From assembly GCA_026545225.1 (NCBI GenBank), contig CM048845.1, positions 75,800,533 through 75,864,532 of the forward strand: a stretch of 64,000 nucleotides of DNA. The letters run 5' to 3'. Shown one piece after another: positions 12,514 to 24,900 of the stretch. Position numbers and translations under genes: made by a program. The notes beneath the pieces were generated by a model. The model was not told where the DNA came from, searched no databases, and saw only the letters and a program-made list of their open reading frames with translations. The stretch's first letter is position 1; every line of letters begins with the position of its first letter. The DNA comes from Cornus controversa. Lineage: Eukaryota; Streptophyta; Magnoliopsida; Cornales; Cornaceae.

Positions 12514-13110
12514 TCTATACTATTATTAAAAGTACAAATTATTTCAAATCATTTATTTTTATGCAAATTCATCAACTAATGCACTCATATCACTACTCTA
12601 ACTCCCAACTTCTCTTAACATCACTTTTATAATAATTTTTTAACTAATACACTCTTATTTCTACTCTAACTCTCAACTCCTCCTAACATCACTTTTATAA
12701 TAATTCTTCAACTCATACACTCCTATCTCCACTTTAACTCTCACAATTTTATTTATTTTTTTTACGTTCATTTTTTTGTCACAATTTTTTTTTTTTTTTA
12801 CATTGTTTTACTATTCTTCAACTAATACACTCCTATCTCCACTCTAACTCTCACAATTTTTTTTACATTCTTTATTTTTTTGTCACAATTTCACTTTTTT
12901 TGGTCAATCCTTAGCCAATAAATTTTGGTTGCTCTAAAAATTCCTAATTTCATATACAAACCTGGTTTTATCATTTATTTTTTTATTTTTTACGTTCATT
13001 TTTTTTGTCACAATTTCACTTTTTTTGTCACAATATTTTTTACGTTATTCTCCTATTATTCAACTAATACACTCCTATCTCCACTCTAACTCTCAACTTC
13101 TCCCAACTCT
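12514..13110 (+). mobile_element. Helitron-type 5' end with internal tandem repeats
   Basis: At 12514 an A is followed by TCTATACTATTATTAAAAGT, an almost exact plant Helitron 5' terminus and close to the one at about 2246. From 12578 to 13110 there are at least five imperfect copies of CAACTAATACACTCCTATCT then CCACTCTAACTCTCAAC, spaced by T-rich text. Further on (13270-13360) an exon-like stretch reads AKLGGNKYRASIAAEDIHKY, which I do not recognise. I could not find a matching hairpin-CTRR 3' end, so only the start is supported. Confidence 0.5.
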
Positions 13111-16100
13111 TTCCATCAATTAAATTGCATACATGAATGAAATTTTCTCACCAAATTTTTTTCGCACAATTTTTTTTGCATGTTGTTCTTCTAGCATCTT
13201 GGTAATTGATCATAACCCTCTCTCTTTTGTAATTTTTGTGTTGTAACATCACTAAATTCTATTATAATATACTAACATTATTACTAAAGCTAAGCTTGGT
13301 GGAAACAAGTATAGAGCCTCAATTGCAGCTGAAGACATACACAAATATAAGAATATGCATCCAAGGGAGGTACTGTGTCTTCTTCATAAAATTTCGTTTT
13401 ATGGGATAACTTATTTGTCAAATGTGGCATTGACTGCTTATCAATTTTCTTTATTGATGTTCTTGTTTTACAAATTAACCTCCTTTTCCATTTCACATTT
13501 ATTTACTGTAAATGTAATAATTGTAATATACAATTTTTCCTCTTAAGTTTTTTAGAATAGTCTTTGATTAGATCGTTAGATCCCATTTCACATTTATTTA
13601 CTGTTTAGATTAGGATTTAAACTTGTTATGTTTTGAGGATTAGGAAATTTCCACGACTTCAACTTGAAGGTCAATTTTATACATAGAAATATATATATAA
13701 AAAAATATCATAATAATTTATAAAAAAATCTGATTCATTCCCTAAAAAGAATCGGATTCATACCATATCGTCTGGGAGAGAGAAAAATTAAATTATGAGC
13801 ACCCAAAAAATCATTTATGCTCTTATATATCTATACTGATTCTAATATTCTTTCCTTTTATATTTTATGGGTGAACATAATCATTTAGTCCAAGTAACCT
13901 TTTGTAATAGGAAGATCTTTGTTTAATATTGTAAAAGAATTAAGGTAAACATGAATGACTTGGATAAAGGTGTGTCATGTGTGTGAATTGACAGAGAGTA
14001 TGGTTGAGTGTGTGTTCAATCTAGGGGTTGCCATTATCACTAAAAGATAACAGAAGTCATTGATCATTTGTTGAAACAATATATTTAAAATCTTTAGCCA
14101 ATAAAATTTGATTGCTCTAAAAATTCTGAATTTTATAGCTACCATTGAGAAGCCTATACTCATACAATAGCTTTTTTCACCCCCAACACATCGTGACCCA
14201 TTGGAGGAATTAAAGAATTGGTTTATCAGTCCCAGTGGCTTTCCAGTAGCCACATGCAGGTGCTCTGTTTGGGCGAGCACCATTTTTTCTCATATTGGAT
14301 GCTACTATATGTGTATTAAAAATTTTAATTTTAGTTAATAGAATGAACAAAATTTCATTTGAGTTTATACCAAATTAATATTTGGATTAATTTGGTAAAT
14401 ATTTGGATTAATTTGGTAAATATTTGGTTGGGAATCACAAGAAAATTAAATAAATCAACTTGATTTATATAATATTGTTATTTTATTTTATTTTTCATGG
14501 TGATTTGAAGTTTATAAGATTTGAATTAATGAGTTTTAGTCTTTATATTTATTTTTATTACTTTTCTCTCTTTCTTTCTCTATTATTATTTTTATTGATT
14601 GTTTTCTCTTTGTATGTATAATTTTTTAATACATAACTTTCATGAAATGATTTGTAGTTTTCATATTAGTTATTTTGGAGATGTGTTCTCCTTTATCCTA
14701 TGATTAAAATTAAAATTTTTGTTTTCATTTATTTATTCATTTTTATGTTTGATTTCAAAACCTTTATTTTTATTTTTATTTGTTTCATGAATTATCTAGG
14801 CATACATCTGTATTAATTCATATTTATATATAGACTACATGTATTCTACAATGTTGGTTTCTTAAGTATGCTCTTAATTATGGTGTTTGAGTATGCAATT
14901 TGACTCACTAAACGAGGTGTGTATAAACAATTATATTTTTTTTTGAATTTATGTGGTTAGATTATGTTATATCATCTAAATGTTTCAAATGGTATTTATA
15001 AATAAATTCTTATAAAAAATTATATTTTTTTAAATTTACGTGGTTAGGTTATGTTATATCATCTAAATGTTTCAAATGGTAATTATAAATAAATTCTTAT
15101 AAAAGATTTCCATATATAAATTGAAGTGTACGTCCATTGTTATTGAATTTTTAGATTGTTGAGGATCATTTGATCAATTGCCCTAATTTATTGCCATGTA
15201 ATGGGTATATCACCTCAAAAATGAGGTGAGTTATTTATATTAAGAGCAAGTCTATATATTTCAACCCATTTATATTGAATAAATATTGCAAATATATTTG
15301 CAATGCATTCCATTTTCACTTTCATTAGAATAAATTATTTGTCTCTTATCAGAATTAATTTAAAGATTCTCACGTGCATCTATTTAAGTTTAATCAAAAT
15401 TCTTTTTTTTTTCCTTCTCAATTTGGTTTAGTTAGAAGTATTCTTCTCTAATTCTATTTATTCTTTGTCTCACACTTCATTCCTAACACAAACTCTTTCT
15501 ATTTAAGAAAAACATAAATAAAATTATAATTCTTATTTTTATAACTTTTCTAATTCTATTTATTTTTATCTCACACTACTACATCTGTAACACACAATCT
15601 TTCTATTTTTAAAATTAAAAAAAATACAAATAAAAATAATATTATAATTTTTATATGTAGATATTTTTATAATTCTATTTATTCTCTCTCTAACTTCATT
15701 CCTAACACAAACTCATAAAATATTATATTTTTTATTTCAACATATATATATATATATATAGAAACATAATCTTTCTAACGAACTAATGAAATAACATCAT
15801 TTTTTAATTTTTTATAATGCATTTTTCAATTTTTATAATATTATTTATTTGTATAAATAAAAAGAGACATAAAATTTTCTTATCTCTCAAATAAGTATTC
15901 TTTTCTAATTCTATTTATTCTCTATCTCACTTCATTCTTAACACAATATCCAAAAATGTAATATTATTTATATTATTATTATTTTTCTAATTTTTGTTTA
16001 TCTCTCTAACTTCATTCCTAACATAAACTCCTAAAATATAATATTAATAATGAAAAAACACTACTAAGAAAACAAGAGAATGGAATTGAAAAAATTGAAC

Positions 16101-16265
16101 TAAATAATATTTAATGAACTCACTGATTTTATAATTTAGTTATTACTTATGTACCAGATAATAACTGATAAAAATAAAATAGAGGATAAAATATATATTT
16201 AAGTAAATTATTTTTTATTAAAAATTGAGCCTTGAGATTCAAAATATTAACTTAGATTTTTTTTC

Positions 16266-16311
<46 letters not shown>

Positions 16312-17890
16312 ATGATGATGATGAAGAATATATATATTTATCTCCCCTTGTTTGGGGGTTGGGCCTTAACTCTTACTTTGTAATGGGCTTGTTGGTCCCT
16401 TCGCTCTCTCCAAAGGAGTATAGGCTCCCAACATCCCTTCAGTGTGTGTATATATATATATAATCTTGTTTGATTTTCTGAAAAAATAGAAAAAGAACTT
16501 TCAAACTGGTTGTGAAACCCCAAACCCAGTCCTTTTATTTTGTTTGAAAGTGTGACCAATTTGGTACCGGAGGCAAAGTTAGAATGTAACAACCTTCTTA
16601 AAGAAATAAGAGTAGACGAGTTTGAAACCGGGTGACACTCTCCACATAACTCTTCACATATAAAAGTAAGACAATATAAATCTAACGCTTTTGTGCACTA
16701 AAGCTAACAAAATTCAACAAGCCATCAAAACTTTCTAATTCTTAATTAGCTCAATGTTCTATATTGAAATATATATTATTTTTAACAGATCTTTTTTATA
16801 AAGTGCATTTGGTTAAATGGAATTTGGGCTTTGGAATTGGAAGTGGAACTTTGGAATTGGAAATGGAGGTTCCACTTCCAAATATATTGTTTGACTTTCT
16901 AAAATAAGCATAGAATTGGAATTCAGTTTGAAATGGAAATAATTCCACTACTTGAGTGAGATTTCCCATTCCCAAATCCACTTGGAATTCAAGAGCCTCT
17001 TCAAACTAGATCTTAACTGCCAGTCTGCTACCATATAAATTTAAAGATCAAACTTTAAAGGATTTTGTTCACTGGGACTGAGTACCAACATGCCCAGGTT
17101 TCCATTTGTGTCACTTCATAACAGTAGAGCTGGGATTGACACTGATGAGTAGTACTAGTTCAAAGATTTTAGCATCTGATGAGAGTAAAGAATCAATTCC
17201 AAAGACAATATGTTTATGGATCTGACCTAGGAGGATAGTATATATTGTGACAAATAGCGCGAACCAAGAACATGATAATCAAAAAATTACAACAGAAAAA
17301 ATAAACATACCACACATAAAGAACACAAAAATTTACGTAGTTTGGTATAAAATCTACGTACACAATGAATATTTGACCAAAAAATTTTACTATGGGAAAC
17401 AGGGCATTACAAATTCCAACCCACCTCTAACATCAGTGTAAAGAGAATTTTAGAATTGGGTTCATGATCTGCATAAAAAAGACGGACCTTTTTTTCTTTC
17501 CATTTTTAAGATTAAAATCGCGTTCCGAGCCGAAATAAAATTGGGATCACAATATGGAATGTAGTATGGTAAGTTGAGTAAAATTTTCCACCAAAATGAA
17601 GGTATAGATGGAGTTTGGTAAATAAGTGAAACAATAACAGATGATTCAATACATAAGGATCTCCTGAACCTGAATTGAAGAAGCCTTTATTAGTCCGTTG
17701 CTTGGGTGCTCTGAAATCATGTTCATGTGGATATTTATGGGTTAAATGTAGTTTATATAAGCAGTGTCATCTGAATAGATACATTCAGATCCTTTCAAAA
17801 GAATATATTACATTCAGATAAAATTATATTTAATTAGATATTCAATGCTCAGTTTTAGTCATAAAAGAGAAATGTTAAGCACAGTCACTG
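13111..17890. other. Long AT-rich intergenic region, no gene seen
   Basis: Very low GC throughout. Contents recognised: a 23-bp direct duplication at 14380-14430; a direct repeat of about 95 bp at 14928-15110 (separate entry); (AT)n at 16270-16308; and at about 17300-17400 the words ATTTACGTAGTTTGG and CTACGTACAC, which resemble a conserved piece of plant copia-type retrotransposons. No exon with a plausible product was found. Confidence 0.5.
14928..15110. repeat. Direct tandem duplication of about 95 bp
   Basis: Two adjacent copies, each with ATTATATTTTTTT, then TGGTTAGATTATGTTATATC or the variant TGGTTAGGTTATGTTATATC, then ATCTAAATGTTTCAAATGGT and AATAAATTCTTATAAAA. They are nearly identical, implying a fairly recent duplication. 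Confidence 0.85.
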
Positions 17891-18640
17891 TGCTAAGATG
17901 ATATTATTTACATACATAAATGTATCTTAAATAAATATATTTACATATGTTTCTTCACTTGACTTTTGATATTTTTAATGAATCTATTTGATTCATTTTC
18001 TTTTTGGATGAATCTATACAAGTTCATTCATATACATTTATGTGAAGTCTATTAATTATTGTGAACATTACATGAATTTAATCCTAGTTCATTAACTTGG
18101 AATATGTATCTTATTAATTTATGAACTTTAAAAATCATTCACATTTATGAGAGACAGTTGATTAGTGTGATACATGAATGAATTTATCCAAATTCATTGT
18201 TTTGGAACATGAATATTTTTAATTTATGTATTTGGATTGAACACATTTATGTGACTTATCTTGAGAGGTCTATATAAGGACCACACTCTCTTTAATTCAA
18301 GTAAAAATTAAGTTCAATCTCAACTCATACTTAAGTTTTCTTAACAAAAGTTTAAGAAATTTCTCTTATATTTTTCATAGTTAGGCATTCTGAAAAGAGA
18401 TTAAGTGTTGCACCCAATAGTATATCGTGCAAATACACTGTGGTTGGATTAAGTCCAGACTTAGTTGAATCCCGGAAATAGAGCTACCATGATTTCTTGC
18501 ATCTTATGAGAGACTTCAACAATCTTCAAGAAGTGTTTACACGCCTCTAAGTTATGGTCCGAATTTTTTAAATATTTTATTTCTGCCATATGTGTAAGTG
18601 CAAGTGATTTTTATAATGTATCATAATGATTTTTCCAACA
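17891..18640 (+). mobile_element. Solo-LTR-like element with TG...CA ends and 5-bp target duplication
   Basis: A 750-bp insertion starting TGCTAAGATG and ending TTTTCCAACA, i.e. with the TG...CA termini of LTRs. It is flanked by CACTG on both sides (17886-17890 and 18641-18645), the 5-bp duplication usual for LTR retrotransposons. It sits inside a repeat unit (AAGCACAGTCACTGTGCAAT) that survives intact nearby at 18731, which shows what the empty site looked like. A relative lies in inverse orientation at 48396-49060. A TATATAAGG box at about 18270 could be the LTR promoter. No internal retrotransposon coding sequence is present. The match could be read as an 8-bp duplication (CACTGTGC), so a DNA element is not fully excluded. 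Confidence 0.65.
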
Positions 18641-18843
18641 CACTGTGCAATCTCAGCCACAGGTTCATTTGGATATCACAACGTGATCGTATGACTGAGA
18701 TTATATAATTGTTGCTGCGGGACTGTGGTTAAGCACAGTCACTGTGCAATCTTAGCCACCGGTTCATGTGGATATCACAGTAAGGCCCACGTTATCGTAT
18801 GACTGAGATCATATAATTGTTGTTGTGCAACTGTTGTTAGCAC
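18641..18843. repeat. Two-unit direct repeat of about 100 bp
   Basis: Two copies of a unit containing ACTGTGCAATCT(C/T)AGCCAC, GGTTCAT.TGGATATCACA and CGTATGACTGAGAT(T/C)ATA, starting at 18641 and 18740. The left neighbour at 17875-17890 has the same junction sequence, so the solo-LTR-like element landed in this array. Confidence 0.75.
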
Positions 18844-19170
18844 TCCACGGACCATAAATTTCTACTCTTGGTTTGCATACCAAACTAATAAATCAAGGAA
18901 TCATAGTGGTGAGAGAATTATGTTCTGCAATCAATTTCTTGAAGCATCTGCCTTGGTAAAACTGCAAGGCAATTGGTTTAACTGCTTTTGGTGATACAAT
19001 CAAAGCATGCCAATTTCTAAAGCAAGAGAATTAAAGGTTTTTTCACTTTTTGAAGTCTCAGGAATCCTAGCTTCAGATACAAGAGCACCTCTCACCATCT
19101 TTTTTGTTTCTTAAAGAATAAGTTATTAAAGTTTCTGCATTCATGTATTCTCATAACTATTTTATTAAGG

Positions 19171-20429
19171 GTTAAGTGCATTAAACCCTCTTCAATTATT
19201 TTGTCTCTTTCAAAAAATTTCATAATCTATTATTTGGACACTTAACCCCCTGAACTATTTTATTTCTCTTAAAAAATCCCCCTAAACTATTTATTTGGAT
19301 ACTTAACCCCCTAAACTATCTTCTCTCTCTCAAAAAACTCTCCTGAACTACTATCTGGACATTTAACCTCTTGAACTATCTTCTCTCTATGCAATAAATC
19401 CCAAATTGTTAAATTACTGTCTAAAATCTAACATTAGTTGACACACATGACCCACTCCAAATTCAGAATGCCAAAAATACCCTTATGACTGTTAAACCCA
19501 TTATATATATAAATATGCCTTATATCTCAACCTCTACAATCAACATAACCAACATATCTTATTTTATTATATTTTCTTCTTATATATCTCTTTATATATA
19601 TATTACATATATTTATATTTTTTTTATTGTATTTTATAAAAAATTTTATTCTTATTGACTTATAATTTTGTATTTATTATATTATATTTTTATATTATAT
19701 ATAATAGTATTTATATATAGCTCTTATTTTATTGTATTTTCTTCTTATATATATATTTATTATTATTATATATATCTTTATATTTATATATATATTTTTT
19801 ATTTATTGTATTTTATAAAAGATTTTTATTCTTATTGACTTATAATTTTGTATTTATTGTATTTTATTTTGTTATATTTATATTTTTTGAGTCACCAATT
19901 TGTATTTATTGTATTTTTTAATTTTTTTTATTCTTTTTTTTTTATAAAATTTTAATTTATTGTATTATATTATATTTTTGAGCAAAATTTTTTTTTATTT
20001 ATTGTATTTTATAAAAAAATCATAAATGAAAACTTGAACTGAAAAATGAAATCTGAAATTGAAAACTTCATTATGAAGTTTTCAAATTATGCTTAAGGAT
20101 TGTCAAAATTTTGACATCACTTTCATTTTTTCAGAAATGAGAATTGTGTTACCAAACGCGATTCTGCTGTGACTTCCAAAAAAATAAAAATGAAAATTGA
20201 AATCTGAAATCGAAAGTGCTACCAAACAGGGTCTTAGTCTTTTTTCGTTAAATGCTAATTGACAATTTGTCCTTAAGTGTGTTTCTTTTGATTCAGGGGG
20301 ATTTCTTGCAATCTGGTGATAGTTCAGGAGGTTTCTTGCAATTTGATGATAGTTTAAGGGGGTCAACTTATAGTTCAAGAGAATTTCTTGCAATATGGTG
20401 ATAGTTCAAGACAATTTGATGCACTTAAC
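19171..20429. mobile_element. Inverted-repeat DNA element with repeated subterminal motifs
   Basis: The left end GTTAAGTGCAT(T)AAA is mirrored by the right end TTTGATGCACTTAAC. Each end holds several copies of a motif: CACTTAACCCCCTGAACTAT with TCTCTTAAAAAAT on the left, and inverted ATAGTTCAGGAGGTTTCTTG-like copies on the right (20280-20410). The interior is extremely AT-rich with its own duplication (19557-19862). There is no transposase. Multiple subterminal repeats suggest a MULE or foldback-type element; a target duplication could not be fixed. Confidence 0.6.
19557..19862. repeat. Direct repeat of about 150-170 bp inside the inverted-repeat element
   Basis: Two copies, each with CTTATTTTATT.TATTTTCTTC, TTATTGTATTTTATAAAA and TTATTCTTATTGACTTATAA then TTTTGTATTTATT. 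The second begins at about 19724. Confidence 0.7.
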
Positions 20430-21946
20430 ACGCTTATTAATGAATTTCTTATCTTAGATACAAGGGTCTCATTATTATGGGTCTATAGAGCATCAGATGT
20501 ACATAGAGTATTACATCCAAATGGAGAAATTGCTTGCCAATTCGAACCGGTGACCTCCAAATTTCTAGTGAAATGCTGGATCAAACGAATTGGGTTGGCT
20601 CTCAATGATTTGAAATCACAAGACAAATGCAATACTGCTTGTAACTTCACTGTCTTTAGATACTTCTCTGTATTTAAGGTTTTGGCCCTTTGATTGGTCC
20701 TAAAAGGTTCATTGAGATCTTATTCTTTTATTATTATTGTTATTATATTTTCATTTTTCATGAGACAGAGCTAAAATATTTATCATATTGTTTATTATCC
20801 CATCAAATGATACTATCTTTGTATCAATTTGAAAGGGGTTACTTTGTTTTCCATTGTACGAGAAAATGAGCATATTTTCGTATGTTAAAGTCTATTGTTG
20901 TTGTTGTATATCTCGTTAAGAAAAGATTTGTTTGTCCGGAAGATAAGCGATAAAAAGATTGATCAAAAATTCTATTGAATGATTTAATTAAAAATAATTT
21001 TAAAAGTTAAATTTAATAAAAGACATGTATGTATAGAATGAAAAAAAAAAATCATCTGGCCGATGATGTTATTCATTTTTTTTTTTTTAATGCAATTCAA
21101 GGACTTCTGCTAATTTTTTACATCAACGAGAACAATTAATAAGTTAATTTTTTATAAACCGCTAAGTAGGGGCCTAGTGTAAGGGAGTAATCACATGCTC
21201 TTCAGATTTTAATATTTTTTTCCCAAACAGAATCAAGCATATATTAAAATCAAACAGTTGTCATTATGTATTTTTGTTTGTGTATGCATAACTACATCTA
21301 TAATTCTGTTTGTGTAAATATAAAATGCAAGTTGAATCTTCAATGCGGGTATAAAATTGCATTCTGTTTAAAATATAATGCAAGTTGAAGTACACATTTT
21401 TTGAGTTCTGGTCAGAATCTGCTTTCGGCCAGGTTTGATCCGGTTTGATATTGAATCCGTATTCTTATCACTATTATAACTCGGTATATAAAAATATTAG
21501 TGTTTTAATTGATTTGAGAGAACACATAATATTGAAAATCGAGATAAAAGGTGAGAGACAGAGAGACAGAAGGGTATACTTGAGTAGAGTTTTGAGAGAT
21601 TTATAATTTCTTGAGGGTGAAAATTTTTATTTTCAGAGTAGAGGTAGGTTATAAGTCGAACCACGATAAAACATTGATTTTTTTTTTTTTTTGCATGACG
21701 AGTGGTTTTTTATTTTCTGTCAATTTTTTATTCTGTTTGTGCAATTTCGTGGCTTAGCCGAAACACATTTTCTTTTTCTTGTTTTGGAAAAATAAATTGA
21801 GTACACGTTTCACTTGACCATAACAAGACAACTTTGGTCAACTCTCACTGTAGCAGATCTGTATAATCATCAACATTGTTACAGTACTTCTCCTACTCTG
21901 AGGAGTGGTATTACTATTGTTGAACTGTGTACCAGATAAAAGGAAC
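20430..21946. other. Intergenic region and promoter of the GH32 gene
   Basis: No exon is supported. The open stretch 20388-20693 is not similar to anything I recognise. The last few hundred bases must hold the promoter of the downstream invertase-like gene, including the W-box pair listed separately. Poly-T runs lie at 21079-21089 and 21679-21692. Confidence 0.45.
21814..21841. promoter_or_regulatory. Inverted pair of W-box cores upstream of the GH32 gene
   Basis: TTGACC at 21814-21819 and GGTCAA at 21836-21841 form two WRKY-binding cores in opposite orientation, about 105-130 bp before the ATG. Cell-wall invertases are known to be pathogen- and wound-responsive, and WRKY control would fit. 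The motif is short and could be chance. Confidence 0.35.
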
Positions 21947-24900
21947 ATGGAGATTATTTCTGTTGTTTGGGTTCTTGGGATTTACTTTGTGCTGGTTATC
22001 TATGGATTTGAAGTTGAAGCCTCTCATAACATTTACAGAAGAAATCTTCAATCTCTTCAAATAGAGCAGCCTTACAGGACTGCCTACCACTTTCAGCCTC
22101 CCAAAAACTGGATGAATGGTATATATATATATATATATATGTTCTTCACTCTTCACAATCCCAACTCCATTTTCTTCTCCATGTTTCTCTGTTTTTCCTC
22201 TACAAAATCTATACATTTTGTTTTGATTTTCTTCTGATTCTGCTCTTTTTTCTGTCATGGACATGCTTGTGTTGGTGAAAATGGCATATGGGTGTTTGAT
22301 AAATGTGCAGATCCTAATGGTAAGTTATGTACACTCTCACCTTGTTAATTTTAAACTTTCTTACTTTGTCAGCTAGATTAGATTCATGTTTATATTACCG
22401 CAAAAATCTAAATCAGTCTACAGATGAACCTTTTAGCCAGAAATACATACCCATACTTATCATGAAAAACTTAATTAATCAGGCAGATAGAACCCATATA
22501 ATTAGGTTATGGTTTCCTTGGAACAGCCAAGATGAGAAAGAATTTCTCTTCTTTCTATTTTTTCCCCTGAAATTTTATTTTGGGGTTTTTTACTTGTGAG
22601 AGAATGAAAAAGATCTTTAGCTTTAGGGTTAGAACAAAGAAGCTCTATATATATATATATATTTTCTAACAGTTCGGTTCGCTGCTAATGGACTTTGAAT
22701 CGGAACCAAACCAAAAACTAACGAACTGTAGCGAATGATTCCATTCAGTTCAGCTACGAATTTTTACGGTTCGATTTGGTTTACCATTCCACTGTTCTTT
22801 GTGTACCCATAGTTCCCATTCAGTTCAGCTACGAATTTTTACGGTTCGATTTGGTTTACCATTCCACTGGTTCTTTGTGTATCCATAGTTCTTTTAGACA
22901 AAGCAAATTTTATAAGACAATTTTGTGGATTTCTAATCATAGAACTTGCCAAACTTGGAATGTTGAGACATTTTCCTCATCACAGGACCAATGTACTACA
23001 AAGGAGTTTACCATCTGTTCTATCAATACAATCCATTTGGTCCACTATGGGGTAACATTGTATGGGGACATTCAATATCATATGATCTTATCAACTGGGT
23101 TCATCTTGATCATGCAATCTATCCATCTCACCCTTTTGACATCAATGGCTGCTGGTCTGGTTCTGCCACATTCCTTCCCGGGGACAAACCAGCCATTCTT
23201 TACACCGGAGCAGACAAGAACAATGGTCAAGTTCAGAACTTGGCAGTGCCCAAGAATCTATCTGACCCTCTTCTAAGAGAATGGGTAAAATCAAGTCATA
23301 ATCCCTTAATGACTCCTATTGATGGCATTGACCCAAACTTCTTCAGAGATCCGACGACTGCTTGGCAAGGGCCGGACAGAAAATGGCGCGTTGTCATTGG
23401 AAGCCAGATCAATGGTCATGGAACTGCACTTCTGTATAGAAGTATAGATTTTGTTATCTGGACTAGGAGTCAGAATCCTCTTCATTCGTCGAACAAAACT
23501 GCAATGTGGGAATGTCCGGATTTCTATCCGGTTAGTATTAATGGCAAGAATGGAGTTGATACATCTATGCAAAAATGGAGAGCTACTAAGCATGTGCTTA
23601 AGGCAAGCTTCAATCAGAGTGACTACTACATAATGGGAAACTATGAGCCCAAAACAGATCAATATAGAGTTGACACTGACTTCAGGGACAGTGGTTTGCA
23701 ATTGAGATATGACTATGGGAAATTCTATGCTTCCAAGACATTTTTTGATAAAGCAAAACAGAGGCGGATATTGTGGGGATGGATAAATGAGTCTGATAGT
23801 GAATCAGATGATATCAAGAAAGGATGGTCAGGGCTTCAGGTAATCAAAGGTTCAATCTTTATATTCAACTTCTATCTGCTGACTAGCTATGTTTCATTTT
23901 TGTAAACACATGAAAATTATTTCTTTGCATTACTTTCTTATTAGCATTTCAAATTAATAAGCCTTTCTGCTTTGGCATGACTCTCCTTGAACAGTAAAAT
24001 GGGAGATTTAATTGTTTTCTTGATAGCCAATCAAGTGATTTCTTAGCCTACCATTTTTAGGCTGATTGGCTTAATGCTCTTGCCTTGTGCTTGCAAAATT
24101 GCTAATGCATTTAAAGTCTTCAACAATAGTTCATCATCCAAGTATGGTCACTTCTAGCAGAAAGGATTGATTAATGTTGTATTGATGGAATCATTATAAA
24201 GTTTTTTTTTTTTTTTGGTATTTTGAAAAAATCCTAATGAATGCTACTACTTGCTATCATTGGGCAAATAAAGTTCATTCAATTGACTTCAAACCATTGT
24301 ATAAAGGGGATAGTTTAAAAAGCATAGAGATGATTTTTTTTTCTCTTTGCAGTCAATTCCTAGAAATATTTGGCTTGGTAAAAGTGGGAGGCAATTAGTA
24401 CAATGGCCAATCAAAGAAATTGAAAAACTACATGAAAAACAAGTGAATATCCATAACAAAGAGCTTAAGGGTGGTTCTGTATTTGAAGTTGTGGGAATTA
24501 CAGCTTCATAGGTAACTAATTTAATCCACTTATTGACTAGTCTTATGCCTTTAGAGATCAATTTTATCTTCCTTACATGGTTCTTTCCTTTGAAGGCGGA
24601 CGTGGAAGTCTCATTTGATTTTCCAAATCTTGAAGAGGCCGAATTCATGGACCTGAATTTGGTTGATCCCCAGCTGCTCTGCAGTCAAAATACTGCATCC
24701 AACAAAGGCGTTATCGGACCATTTGGTTTGCTACTTCTTGCTTCTAAGGACTTGGCAGAACAAACTGCAATCTTCTTTAGGATATTCAAAAGCCATGGAA
24801 AATATGCCGTGCTCATGTGTAGTGATCAAAGCAGGTTAGTTTCTAACTCTGGCACATTTCAAAGCATTCAATTGCTATGATTATCTGATTTGGACTCAAT

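Noticed and set aside
20388..20693. 101-residue open frame before the invertase gene
   Set aside because: Begins inside the right end of the inverted-repeat element and shows no recognisable domain.
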